Of a DNA stretch of 30,626 nucleotides, positions 23,479 to 30,626 are shown one piece after another. Position numbers and translations under genes: made by a program. The notes below the pieces were generated by a model. The model was not told the origin of the DNA. It searched no databases and saw nothing but the letters and a program-made list of their open reading frames with translations. How positions within the stretch are numbered: the first letter of the stretch is position 1; the number at the start of each line of letters is the position of its first letter. The DNA is from Micavibrio sp. UBA1672 (GTDB lineage Bacteria; Pseudomonadota; Alphaproteobacteria; Micavibrionales; Micavibrionaceae): positions 1 through 30,626 of the forward strand of contig DCKO01000084.1 of assembly GCA_002320665.1 (NCBI GenBank), in the 5' to 3' direction.

Positions 23479-23949
23479 ATGAGCAAAAATACAAATGCCA
23501 AATTATTGCCGCGCAATCCCAATGCCGCCTTACAGGAAGTAATGAGCGCCATTCAGGGTTTGCAGAAAATTTATGAACTTGAAAACAAAGCTTTGAACGA
23601 AGCCGACACAAATAGCTTTCTTAAACTCCAAGATGACAAGCTTAAGGCTGCGACATTGTATCAATCCTATATGGGGCAAATGATCGCTCGCAAAAAAGAT
23701 ATCCCGAATGCTGATCCAGCCATGCGCAATAAATTAAAGGAAATGCATAAGGATTTTTCGGAGCTATCCGAGAAAAACCTTGTGGCCATTGAACGCATGC
23801 AGCGCTGCACCGAGATGCTTGGCAACACTTTAAGGAATGCAGCCATTCGTTCAGCGAAATCCCAAAAAGGCTACAATTACGGGCAAAACGGCGCATTTTC
23901 AGACAGTAAAAAGCGCGGCATCTCCTCCGGCGTAAGTGAGACTGCATAA
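23479..23949 (+). CDS. FlgN-like coiled-coil protein, second copy
   Basis: The 156-residue product is helical from about residue 15 to 130 (NAALQEVMSAIQGLQKIYELENKALNEADTNSF), with a polar, flexible C-terminal tail. The pattern of a hydrophobic helix, the E-x-x-AL-x-x-x-D segment and a second long helix parallels the preceding protein, so the two may be diverged duplicates or two halves of a heteromeric chaperone. Identity between them is low by eye. It starts 3 nt after the first copy and ends 30 bp before fliK. A role in export of hook or filament proteins is inferred from context. Confidence 0.6.
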   Translation: MSKNTNAKLLPRNPNAALQEVMSAIQGLQKIYELENKALNEADTNSFLKLQDDKLKAATLYQSYMGQMIARKKDIPNADPAMRNKLKEMHKDFSELSEKNLVAIERMQRCTEMLGNTLRNAAIRSAKSQKGYNYGQNGAFSDSKKRGISSGVSETA

Positions 23950-23979
23950 TTCGAGTTTAGTAATAAGGCATAAAAAAGA

Positions 23980-25650
23980 ATGAACCACACTTTATTTACA
24001 TTACAGCAAAATGATCAGATCAAACCTATTATTGATCCATCTAAAATTGTCTCGAATAAAAAGGCACAGAATAATTTTGCGACCAAGAATGCCGAATTAT
24101 CGACATCCAGAAATAACCAGAACAAAGACACTTTTGCTTCCTTCATGAGCAAAGCAAAAGAAAAGAATGAGGCCGCCCAAAACCGTGCATCACAAAAAGA
24201 TGATAACACGGTTTCCGAACATAAAACCAATGAACAGCTTCATACAAAAGTAGCAAAAGAGAATAATCAGTCTACAACAGAAACTGCCCTGATGGACATT
24301 GCGGAGCTAAATGCCAAAATCACTCAAATTCTGGCAAATAATGCCGAAGCAGCTGAGGTTGCAAAACCTTCCCAGACAAGTGATGTCTCCGATGAGATTC
24401 TGATCGTGACCACTGCGCATGATGAAGAAGAGCTATCTCCACTTTTCGAGGCTATGCAACTCCTGCGCGACAGAATTGAGCAACAGATCACCGAAATCAA
24501 AGAAAATCGCCCCAGCAGTGACATTGTAAAAGATGAAGAGCTCAAACTCTCCTTGCTGGAGGATATTGCTAAGTATTTAGGCAATATTCTTGAATCCAAG
24601 GAAAACCTGACCATCATCTACAATCAAAGCCCTGAAGATCTGGCTGAGATCCAAAACCTTATAGCCAAACTCTTCAGCCAGAAAGTTGATGAGCAAGATG
24701 AAGAAATGGTTCAGGCTTTAGCCGCTAAACTAGCTGAGCTTGCACCGCCTTTGAAACAGCCTCAGAAAACCACCGAGATCAGAACAAATGCAATCACATC
24801 CGAGACAAAAACGGTTCTAGCCCCTGAACTCGCGAAATCTCAAGATACGTTAAATAGTAAGCATTATACGCAAGAACGCTATGACGCGAATTACAGCCTC
24901 GAAAGCCGCATTGATACCCGTAGAGAAAACGCTCTGGGCAAAGACCAAAGCTTCAAAGGCATGGTTCAGGATAATATCGCCAAATTAGCAGGCGCCAGCA
25001 ACCAACAAACGGCGCAAGATACACAAGCCACACCACAACAAAGTGCAGGTGACCGTTTCTTGCAAGGTTCTTCTGGCCTTGACATACTTTTTTCAACAAC
25101 GGGTGAAACGGCAATTTACGCCCCCAACCCGCAAGCCGGACTTAATCAGGCTAATGCTCTAGCGCAGAATATTGCCACCAGCCCCGTGACACAAGCCAGC
25201 CATGCAACTCAGGCACATCCAGCCACACAAGCTGTGATGATTAATGTGCAGCGCGCCGTCAAAGCCGGCAACGATAATACAAACATCAAAATCCAGCTTG
25301 ACCCGCCAGAACTTGGACGCGTTGAAGTTAAAATGAGCATCAGCAAAGATAATGCTTCTAAAATTGTTCTGACCGTTGAAAAGCCAGAGACATATGCCCT
25401 GCTCCAACGTGATTCACAGGCCCTCCAGCAAGCTTTGCAGGATTCAGGTCTAGACTCAAATAGCGACCTAAGTTTTGAACTCGCCAATGACGATCATGCT
25501 TTTCATGCAAAAGATAATAATGCCGGACAGACTGGCGGCAAATCCGGCTCAAACGAAAACGGCAATGATGATGGCGACATCATCGAAACAACCATGGACC
25601 TGAGCGTTGATCCTGAAACAGGACACTTACGCTACAGCATCATGGTTTAA
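23980..25650 (+). CDS. fliK: Flagellar hook-length control protein FliK
   Basis: FliK measures hook length and switches export from hook to filament proteins. The 556-residue protein has a long Gln/Asn/Lys-rich, low-complexity N-terminal part, typical of FliK and poorly conserved. A coiled-coil-prone stretch covers about 100-260. The C-terminal Flg_hook domain (about 425-510) contains IKIQLDPPELGRVEVKMSI, then VEKPETYALLQRDSQALQQALQDSGL. The last 50 residues are Gly/Asn/Asp-rich. It lies directly before flgD and flgE, its functional partners. Confidence 0.93.
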   Translation: MNHTLFTLQQNDQIKPIIDPSKIVSNKKAQNNFATKNAELSTSRNNQNKDTFASFMSKAKEKNEAAQNRASQKDDNTVSEHKTNEQLHTKVAKENNQSTTETALMDIAELNAKITQILANNAEAAEVAKPSQTSDVSDEILIVTTAHDEEELSPLFEAMQLLRDRIEQQITEIKENRPSSDIVKDEELKLSLLEDIAKYLGNILESKENLTIIYNQSPEDLAEIQNLIAKLFSQKVDEQDEEMVQALAAKLAELAPPLKQPQKTTEIRTNAITSETKTVLAPELAKSQDTLNSKHYTQERYDANYSLESRIDTRRENALGKDQSFKGMVQDNIAKLAGASNQQTAQDTQATPQQSAGDRFLQGSSGLDILFSTTGETAIYAPNPQAGLNQANALAQNIATSPVTQASHATQAHPATQAVMINVQRAVKAGNDNTNIKIQLDPPELGRVEVKMSISKDNASKIVLTVEKPETYALLQRDSQALQQALQDSGLDSNSDLSFELANDDHAFHAKDNNAGQTGGKSGSNENGNDDGDIIETTMDLSVDPETGHLRYSIMV

Positions 25651-25665
25651 GGAAAGAGTAGAATA

Positions 25666-26397
25666 ATGGCAAGTGATGTAACAATTAACAACGCTCTGGA
25701 CTTCCAGCAAAACACCTCAAATTCCAAGGCTCAGCTTGCCGATGACTTTGATGACTTTCTGGTTTTGCTAACAACCCAGCTCCAGAACCAAGACCCCCTA
25801 TCACCAATGGATTCAACAGAATTCACGAACCAGCTTGTGAACTTTGCAGGGGTAGAGCAACAGATTAATGCCAACCAGAAACTTGATGCTCTGGTCTCGA
25901 CAGGAATAGGCAATGCATTCTCCTCCTCTTTAAATTATGTCGGACTGGATGTCAGCTATCTAAGCTCCGAAGCTTATTTTGATGGATCAAGGCCTATCAA
26001 GGTAAATTATGCAATAGACGGACAGTCCGTAGACACCACCATCAATATCTTCGATTCTGCCGGAGACCTTGTTTTCACCCAAGAAGTTAGTGATGACGAA
26101 CAACTCGAAAACTTCACTTGGGATGGCCGTACCAATGGCGGCAACATTGCCCCCGAAGGCACATATGAAATTCAAGTCGGCGCATTGGATGCACAAGGTC
26201 AAGCTCTAGAAACATCAACGGTTGTCACAGGTCATGTACGAGGAATCGAAACCCAAAACGGTATCACAATGCTACTGATCGGAGAACGCGCCGTATCATT
26301 GGGCAATATTATTAACGTCAGTGAACCGGAGGCAGCCCCTGCAAATATAACTGCCGATGACACCACTGACACTCAAGACGAACAACAACAAGTATAA
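25666..26397 (+). CDS. flgD: Flagellar hook cap protein FlgD
   Basis: FlgD caps the growing hook and helps FlgE polymerise. The 243-residue protein has the conserved N-terminal segment DFDDFLVLLTTQLQNQDPLSP at about 26-46, followed by MDSTEFTNQLVNFAGVEQQINANQKL. A FlgD Ig/Tudor-type region covers about 90-195 (FTWDGRTNGGNIAPEGTYEI). A Thr/Asp/Gln-rich tail ends the protein. The ribosome site AAGGAAAG precedes the ATG. It lies 15 bp after fliK and 23 bp before flgE. Confidence 0.95.
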   Translation: MASDVTINNALDFQQNTSNSKAQLADDFDDFLVLLTTQLQNQDPLSPMDSTEFTNQLVNFAGVEQQINANQKLDALVSTGIGNAFSSSLNYVGLDVSYLSSEAYFDGSRPIKVNYAIDGQSVDTTINIFDSAGDLVFTQEVSDDEQLENFTWDGRTNGGNIAPEGTYEIQVGALDAQGQALETSTVVTGHVRGIETQNGITMLLIGERAVSLGNIINVSEPEAAPANITADDTTDTQDEQQQV

Positions 26398-26420
26398 CGC
26401 GTAAACTTAAGGAGACTAAA

Positions 26421-28169
26421 ATGGGACTATTTGGATCACTATTCACAGGCGTATCAGCCCTAAGCGCGCAGTCGCAGAAAACAGCGATTATTTCCAATAA
26501 TATCGCGAACATCAACACAACAGGATTTAAACGCTCCGAAGCCGCCTTTTTCTCCCTTGTGACAACAGAATCAGGCAATGCACGTTTCTCACCTGGTACA
26601 GTGACAGCCAACCGCTTACAACAAGTTAGCCAGCAAGGACCAATCTCGCAATCCACATCCAGTACCGATGCGGCGATATCCGGTAAAGGCTTTTTTGCCG
26701 TCAAAAGAGACTCCGATGATTCGGCACTAACAGAATTCCTATACACCAGAAACGGACAATTCAGCGAAGATTCCCAAGGATTCCTCAGAAACTCAGCAGG
26801 GTTCTATCTTTATGGCTGGCCGATTGACACCGCAGGTAACCTGCCAGCCAACCAAGGAGACCTGACCTCGCTCGTCCCGATTGACGTGCAGTTCCTTGGT
26901 GGTTTGACACGCCCGACCAACACAGCAGAATTATCAGTCAACCTTGATGCCGCAGAAGTCGATGTAACCTTGACCAACGCAGCCACTGCACCACCTGACT
27001 TCACACGGGGTTTGACTGTTTATGACACACTTGGAAACCCGCAGCCACTGTCTTTCGAGTTTGTAAAAACCTATGGTCCACAAGCAACGTCACCAACAAC
27101 GAGAACCCAGCTAACCTCAACGGATGAAATGGTTAACGACCTTGGAGTTAGCGATGGTGACCAATTCACAATATCTGTGGATGGTGGTGCTGCCAGAACC
27201 TACCAAATCTCTGCGGTTGATGGCGCGGCCTTGCCAGTTGGTGTCGACGTCATGGTCTTTGATATTGGTGATATAATTGATGACATTAACGCCAATGTCA
27301 CAGACATGACAGCTTTTCTGGGCAATGATGGAGAAATCGTACTTCAACATGATCGATTTACCACAGGCTTGGAAACCTTCACAATAGCAGAAGTAGGAGC
27401 AGGCACAGCTCTAAGCTCGCTAGGCTTTACCCCAGGAGCATATTTATCCGATGATATTGGAACAGCAGGAACATATGCCAATGGTACTGCTGCTGACACC
27501 CCGCCCTATAGCACAGGTGAATTCCCGACATTGCAATTCCTGCCCGGTGACCCGAATTACAACGCGCGAGGCTGGTGGACAATGACCATCCGCGACCCAA
27601 GCAATGCTCAGCTCACAACAGGCTTGGTCAACTTCAATGGTGACGGTACAATTAATGCCCTTGCTGATGTTGATGGCAATATTGATATCGAACTCAATCA
27701 AATCAACTGGAATAACGGCTCGGAACTACAAAATATCCTTGTTGATATTGAGCGTTTCAGTCAATTCTCTAGTGATTATACAGTTCTTTTCTCTGATCAG
27801 GACGGCGCGGAACTTGGTCTTAGAACAGGCGTAGAAATCGACCGTGAAGGATTTGTGATTGCACAATTCTCCAACGGTGCAAGCTCAACCTTATACAAAC
27901 TTCCTCTTACGACATTTGCAAACCCGAATGGATTAGCTGAAGTATCAGGAACAGCCTATACCGAAACCGAGAACTCAGGGGAAGAAAACCTTCGTGAAGC
28001 CGGAAGCGGCGGTGCAGGTTTCATTGAACCGGCCACACTGGAAAACTCGAATGTTGACCTTGCTGACGAATTTGCCCTGCTGATCGTAGCACAACGCGCC
28101 TACTCCGCAGGAACAAAAGTGATTAACACAGTTGACCAGATGACACAGGAGCTTCTGCAACTGAGATAA
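26421..28169 (+). CDS. flgE: Flagellar hook protein FlgE
   Basis: FlgE polymerises into the hook. The 582-residue protein is longer than the ~400 residues of enterobacterial FlgE. It has the N-terminal motif SNNIANINTTGFKRSEAAF at about 25-43, the core YTRNGQFSEDSQGFLRNSAGF, and the C-terminal ATLENSNVDLADEFALLIVAQ with the ending VDQMTQELLQLR. Residues about 224-345 form an inserted module (LGVSDGDQFTISVDGG ... GTALSSLGFTPGA) resembling the variable modules of the flagellin in this window. It is last in the flgI operon, preceded by AAGGAGA. No terminator with a T run follows. Confidence 0.95.
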   Translation: MGLFGSLFTGVSALSAQSQKTAIISNNIANINTTGFKRSEAAFFSLVTTESGNARFSPGTVTANRLQQVSQQGPISQSTSSTDAAISGKGFFAVKRDSDDSALTEFLYTRNGQFSEDSQGFLRNSAGFYLYGWPIDTAGNLPANQGDLTSLVPIDVQFLGGLTRPTNTAELSVNLDAAEVDVTLTNAATAPPDFTRGLTVYDTLGNPQPLSFEFVKTYGPQATSPTTRTQLTSTDEMVNDLGVSDGDQFTISVDGGAARTYQISAVDGAALPVGVDVMVFDIGDIIDDINANVTDMTAFLGNDGEIVLQHDRFTTGLETFTIAEVGAGTALSSLGFTPGAYLSDDIGTAGTYANGTAADTPPYSTGEFPTLQFLPGDPNYNARGWWTMTIRDPSNAQLTTGLVNFNGDGTINALADVDGNIDIELNQINWNNGSELQNILVDIERFSQFSSDYTVLFSDQDGAELGLRTGVEIDREGFVIAQFSNGASSTLYKLPLTTFANPNGLAEVSGTAYTETENSGEENLREAGSGGAGFIEPATLENSNVDLADEFALLIVAQRAYSAGTKVINTVDQMTQELLQLR

Positions 28170-28279
28170 ACAAGATTTGGGTATCGTATTCTAGGCATAT
28201 TTCTGGCTACCCTCAGACCTAACCCCTAGACCACGACACCCGAAATTCAGGCATTACTTACACAGAAGTTTAAGTAATG

Positions 28280-28344
28280 TATGGAAAACGGCGCATCAGA
28301 TACCTTGGAAGAATTCCATTACCTCTGATGCGCCATCTTCCATA
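28280..28344. repeat. Long imperfect inverted repeat before flagellin
   Basis: TATGGAA-AAC-GGCGCATCAGA (28280-28300) pairs with TCTGATGCGCC-ATC-TTCCATA (28324-28344): 18 of 21 positions form Watson-Crick pairs, broken only at the central three. The loop contains GGAA-GAA-TTCC, a further short hairpin. It has no following T run. It is richer in GC than the surrounding DNA. Confidence 0.75.
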
Positions 28345-28470
28345 GCCTTACCCCAAAATGCAAATTTGCTATTAAATTAGCAAAACCCTTTTACGCACAA
28401 AATTTTCTTCAATTTCCAAAAATCATTTAACGCTTTGTTAAATATTATGCTAGTATGATGGAGTATAAAG

Positions 28471-28489
28471 CCGGAATAGGAATTTCCGG
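28471..28489 (+). promoter_or_regulatory. Flagellin mRNA leader hairpin
   Basis: CCGGAA (28471-28476) and TTCCGG (28484-28489) form a perfect 6-bp stem with the loop TAGGAAT. The loop shares TAGGAA with the ribosome-binding region at 28500-28505. If the TATGAT at 28454-28459 is the -10 element, the hairpin lies at the very 5' end of the transcript. FlbT, encoded next to flagellin, acts on the flagellin leader in Caulobacter. Binding here is inferred. Confidence 0.5.
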
Positions 28490-28517
28490 TACTACAACCT
28501 AGGAAAGGAGAAACGCT

Positions 28518-30200
28518 ATGTCTTCAGATGTAGTTTTGACCGCAGCACTTAGAAACAATCTACTCTCGCTGCAAAATACACAAAGTCTTATTGATAAAAC
28601 ACAACTTCGCCTCGCAACAGGTTTGAAGGTTAACTCCGCTTTGGATGGACCCTCCAGCTTCTTCGCGGCGCAATCTCTTGATAACCGCGCAAGCGACCTT
28701 AGCCGTCTTCTCGATGGTATCGGTCAGTCAATCAAAACGATTGAAGCTGCTGATAACGGTGTTACCGCTCTGACAAGCCTTGTCGAGCAAGCACAATCCA
28801 TCGCAGCATCAGCTCGTGACGAATTAGCCTCTTCCGAAGGAGAAGCTCGTTTAGTTGGTACAGTTGATCTATCTGACGTTGCCGATTTGGGCAATGATAC
28901 ATCTATTACCGATGGTGATCAGCTTGTTATTACAACAACGGACAATGCTGGCGTTCAAATATCTCAAACAATAACAATAGCAGATGGTGATTCTGCATAT
29001 ACGTTTGCAGAGAGAATAACCAATGCCTTTGCAGACAATGAGAATGGTGAAATCACAGCATCTATTACCGATGAAGGTTTCCTATCCATCGAAAGCTCAG
29101 ACGGACGCACATTCAAATTAACAACAGTTACTGGTGCTACTGAACTAGATGACACAGACCTAACTGCACTCGGCATAAATAACGCATTTGAAGTTGAAAC
29201 TCGAACTGGTGGTGGAACTGCCGTTAATGCGGCAACAATTGTTGCCGGAAGTACAATCAGCACAGTTTCACTTTTTGAAAGTTCAGGCGACCTCGCAGAA
29301 GCTGGTGACCTTATAGGAAACGGCGGCGCTTATCTTGATGCCGATGGGAATACTATACTAAGCCTTGATGCCGCGGCCACCATTCAAATAACTGTCAATA
29401 ATAATGGCACAGCTGTAAGCTCCAATATTATAACCACTGATGGGACAACAACATTTCAGGATCTTGTTGACAGCATCAACCTGGATACAAACCTCAATCA
29501 GTTAGTAAGCGCTAATTTTGACAGCTCTACAGGCCAGCTAAGCTTCACATCGCTTTCGGATGATGTAAGAAACATACAATTCGTAGCAACAACTGCTGCC
29601 GCAGATGTTATTGATGTTGGCTTCGGCGATCCAAACGGCACACTTGATCCAATTACTGCTGCCGGCGCTGGTGCTGAAGATTTTGTTTTTGCCTTCAACA
29701 ACAGTACAGAAAGCTTAGATTCATTAGCTGCAGACTACAATAGTTTACGCGAACAAATTGATTCCCTTGTGACTGACGCTAGCTATCGTGGTGTTAACTT
29801 GCTGAATGGTGATGACCTCACAACATTCTTCAATGAGACCAACACAAGCCGCCTGACTACATCTGGCGCAACATTCACGGCGAATGGCTTGGGTCTTACA
29901 GAAGCATCATTCAGAAGCTCAACTGAGATCGAACTGACAAACACTCAGGCTCGTAATGCTCTGGCATCTGTTCGCAACTTCGGATCATCTTTGGCAAACA
30001 ATCTGTCTATCATCCAGACACGTCAAAGCTTCACCGAGCAGACGATCAATACACTACAGGCTGGTGCGGATGAATTGACAGTGGCAGACCAGAACGAGGA
30101 AGGTGCAAACCTACTAGCTCTGCAGACACGTCAGACATTGGGTATCACATCCTTGTCATTGGCATCTCAGTCACAGCAAGCTGTGCTTCGTCTGTTCTAA
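28518..30200 (+). CDS. Flagellin
   Basis: Filament subunit of 560 residues, secreted by the flagellar export system. The conserved N-terminal D0/D1 region (1 to about 112) includes LRNNLLSLQNTQSLIDKTQ, RLATGLKVNSALDGPSSFF and IKTIEAADNGVTALTSLVEQA. The C-terminal D1/D0 region (about 390-560) has the segment SLAADYNSLREQIDSLV and ends in SQSQQAVLRLF, as in Caulobacter- and Rhodospirillum-type flagellins. Between them lie two variable beta-rich modules at about 118-225 and 252-372, each with a G-D-x-x-x-I-T start and a final hydrophobic segment. A strong ribosome site precedes the ATG and an intrinsic terminator follows. The gene is outside the flgI operon and has its own control region. Confidence 0.96.
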   Translation: MSSDVVLTAALRNNLLSLQNTQSLIDKTQLRLATGLKVNSALDGPSSFFAAQSLDNRASDLSRLLDGIGQSIKTIEAADNGVTALTSLVEQAQSIAASARDELASSEGEARLVGTVDLSDVADLGNDTSITDGDQLVITTTDNAGVQISQTITIADGDSAYTFAERITNAFADNENGEITASITDEGFLSIESSDGRTFKLTTVTGATELDDTDLTALGINNAFEVETRTGGGTAVNAATIVAGSTISTVSLFESSGDLAEAGDLIGNGGAYLDADGNTILSLDAAATIQITVNNNGTAVSSNIITTDGTTTFQDLVDSINLDTNLNQLVSANFDSSTGQLSFTSLSDDVRNIQFVATTAAADVIDVGFGDPNGTLDPITAAGAGAEDFVFAFNNSTESLDSLAADYNSLREQIDSLVTDASYRGVNLLNGDDLTTFFNETNTSRLTTSGATFTANGLGLTEASFRSSTEIELTNTQARNALASVRNFGSSLANNLSIIQTRQSFTEQTINTLQAGADELTVADQNEEGANLLALQTRQTLGITSLSLASQSQQAVLRLF

Positions 30201-30258
30201 TATTAAACAAGGTTTTGTTTCTTCGGCAGAAATTCGAAAAACAAACTACCAAACCAAG

Positions 30259-30284
30259 CCGGCGGTCTCACCGCCGGTTTTTTT
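30259..30284 (+). terminator. Intrinsic terminator of flagellin
   Basis: A perfect 8-bp GC-rich stem CCGGCGGT/ACCGCCGG (30259-30266 and 30270-30277) with a 3-nt loop is followed by seven T (30278-30284). It begins 59 bp after the flagellin stop codon, so the abundant flagellin message is separated from flbT. Confidence 0.95.
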
Positions 30285-30331
30285 ATTAGACTGATACAAA
30301 TACTTTAAAATACTTTTTAACTTTTCTTTGC

Positions 30332-30337
30332 TATAAT
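30332..30337 (+). promoter_or_regulatory. -10 element upstream of flbT
   Basis: A consensus TATAAT lies 57 bp before the flbT ATG and after the flagellin terminator, in AT-rich DNA. The -35 side has no good match at 16-18 bp, so this is a tentative promoter. Confidence 0.4.
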
Positions 30338-30394
30338 GATATATAGAGTCGTAACATAAATGCAGAAAGCATGTTTTAAAGAAGGAAGAATTCC

Positions 30395-30626
30395 ATGGCC
30401 CTTGTCATAGATTTAAAACCCCAAGAAAAAATATTAATCGGCGATGCCGTTATAACGAATAGCTCGCAGCGCACCCGCTTGCACATTGCAGGTGATGCTC
30501 CCATCCTACGGGAAAAGGATATCCTGCAGGAGGAAAATGCCGACACACCATGCAAAAGAATCTATTTTGTTTTGCAATGTATGTACCTCTCTCATAACCC
30601 AAAAGAATATCATCAAAAATATTTTG
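30395..30626 (+). CDS. flbT: Flagellin regulator FlbT, 5' part (cut by window end)
   Basis: FlbT is a post-transcriptional regulator that binds the flagellin mRNA leader and influences its decay and translation in Caulobacter and relatives. The first 77 codons are present. They begin MALVIDLKPQEKILIGDAVI and continue with NSSQRTRLHIAGDAPILREKDIL, then RIYFVLQCMYL, all characteristic of the family. GAAGGAAGAA (30381-30390) is the ribosome site. The gene runs off the right edge. Its position right after flagellin supports the assignment. Confidence 0.93.
   Translation, partial: MALVIDLKPQEKILIGDAVITNSSQRTRLHIAGDAPILREKDILQEENADTPCKRIYFVLQCMYLSHNPKEYHQKYF

Larger units (their letters stand above)
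28170..28517. other. flgE-flagellin intergenic region with consecutive inverted repeats
   Basis: This 348-bp gap has no gene. In order it holds an imperfect hairpin (28179-28241), a perfect 9-bp repeat (28252-28260 / 28271-28279), a 21-bp imperfect repeat (28280-28300 / 28324-28344), a 7-bp AT-rich repeat TTTGCTA/TAGCAAA (28365-28371 / 28378-28384), a -10-like TATGAT (28454-28459), a leader hairpin (28471-28489) and the ribosome site AGGAAAGGAG (28501-28510). No sigma-54 or sigma-28 promoter could be seen for flagellin. Confidence 0.6.

Noticed and set aside
28179..28241. A functional tRNA gene
   Set aside because: It has no T arm with a GGTTCRA motif, it is too short at 63 nt, and position 8 is not T.
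1..30626. CRISPR array, insertion sequence, prophage, toxin-antitoxin or defence genes
   Set aside because: I found no regularly spaced direct repeats, no transposase or integrase, and no defence-type protein on either strand. The genes are housekeeping and flagellar.

Overview
The window is about 30.6 kb of moderately AT-rich DNA from an alphaproteobacterium. The evidence is a GcrA-type cell-cycle regulator, the alphaproteobacterial flagellar regulators FliX and FlbT, a DUF6468 protein beside fliM, a MotE-like MgtE_N protein, a cysteine-poor DksA, and a flagellin of the Caulobacter/Rhodospirillum type. Order and genus cannot be fixed from the sequence alone. It is a chromosomal housekeeping plus flagellar region. 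I see no insertion sequence, phage, CRISPR array or defence system.

Layout. (1) 1-4382, minus strand: a tRNA-Met(CAT) cut by the left edge, gcrA with its own terminator, and a tightly packed operon DUF2062-acpS-lepB-rnc-era. (2) 4499-7370, plus strand: apt, an unrecognised membrane protein behind a foldable leader, fliP, and a small unrecognised gene directly after fliP. (3) 7378-16519, minus strand: a long motor/chemotaxis operon read as fliL, fliM, DUF6468 gene, motE-like, cheY, cheZ-like, a MotB-like protein without the ion-binding Asp, motB, and a 1028-residue exported TPR protein. (4) 16840-20095, plus strand: flgF-flgG-flgA-flgH behind a near-consensus sigma-54 promoter. (5) 20219-21215, minus strand: fliX and dksA. 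(6) 21476-28169, plus strand: flgI, flgJ rod-binding protein, two FlgN-like coiled-coil proteins, fliK, flgD and flgE behind a second sigma-54-type promoter. (7) 28518 to the end: flagellin with a perfect intrinsic terminator, then the start of flbT.

How they work together. Regions 3, 4 and 6 encode the C-ring switch (FliM), stator parts (MotB, FliL, MotE-like), chemotaxis output (CheY and a CheZ-like phosphatase), the distal rod and the P and L rings (FlgF, FlgG, FlgI, FlgH, FlgA, FlgJ), the hook with its cap and length control (FlgE, FlgD, FliK) and the filament. FliX lies back to back with the flgI sigma-54 promoter, which fits the Caulobacter-style FliX/FlbD/sigma-54 hierarchy. FlbT lies just after flagellin, whose leader carries a short hairpin of the kind FlbT could read. 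The flagellar genes are familiar. The less explained material is the 365-residue membrane protein and its leader, the MotB-like twin, the large TPR protein, and the dense inverted repeats in the flgH-dksA and flgE-flagellin gaps.
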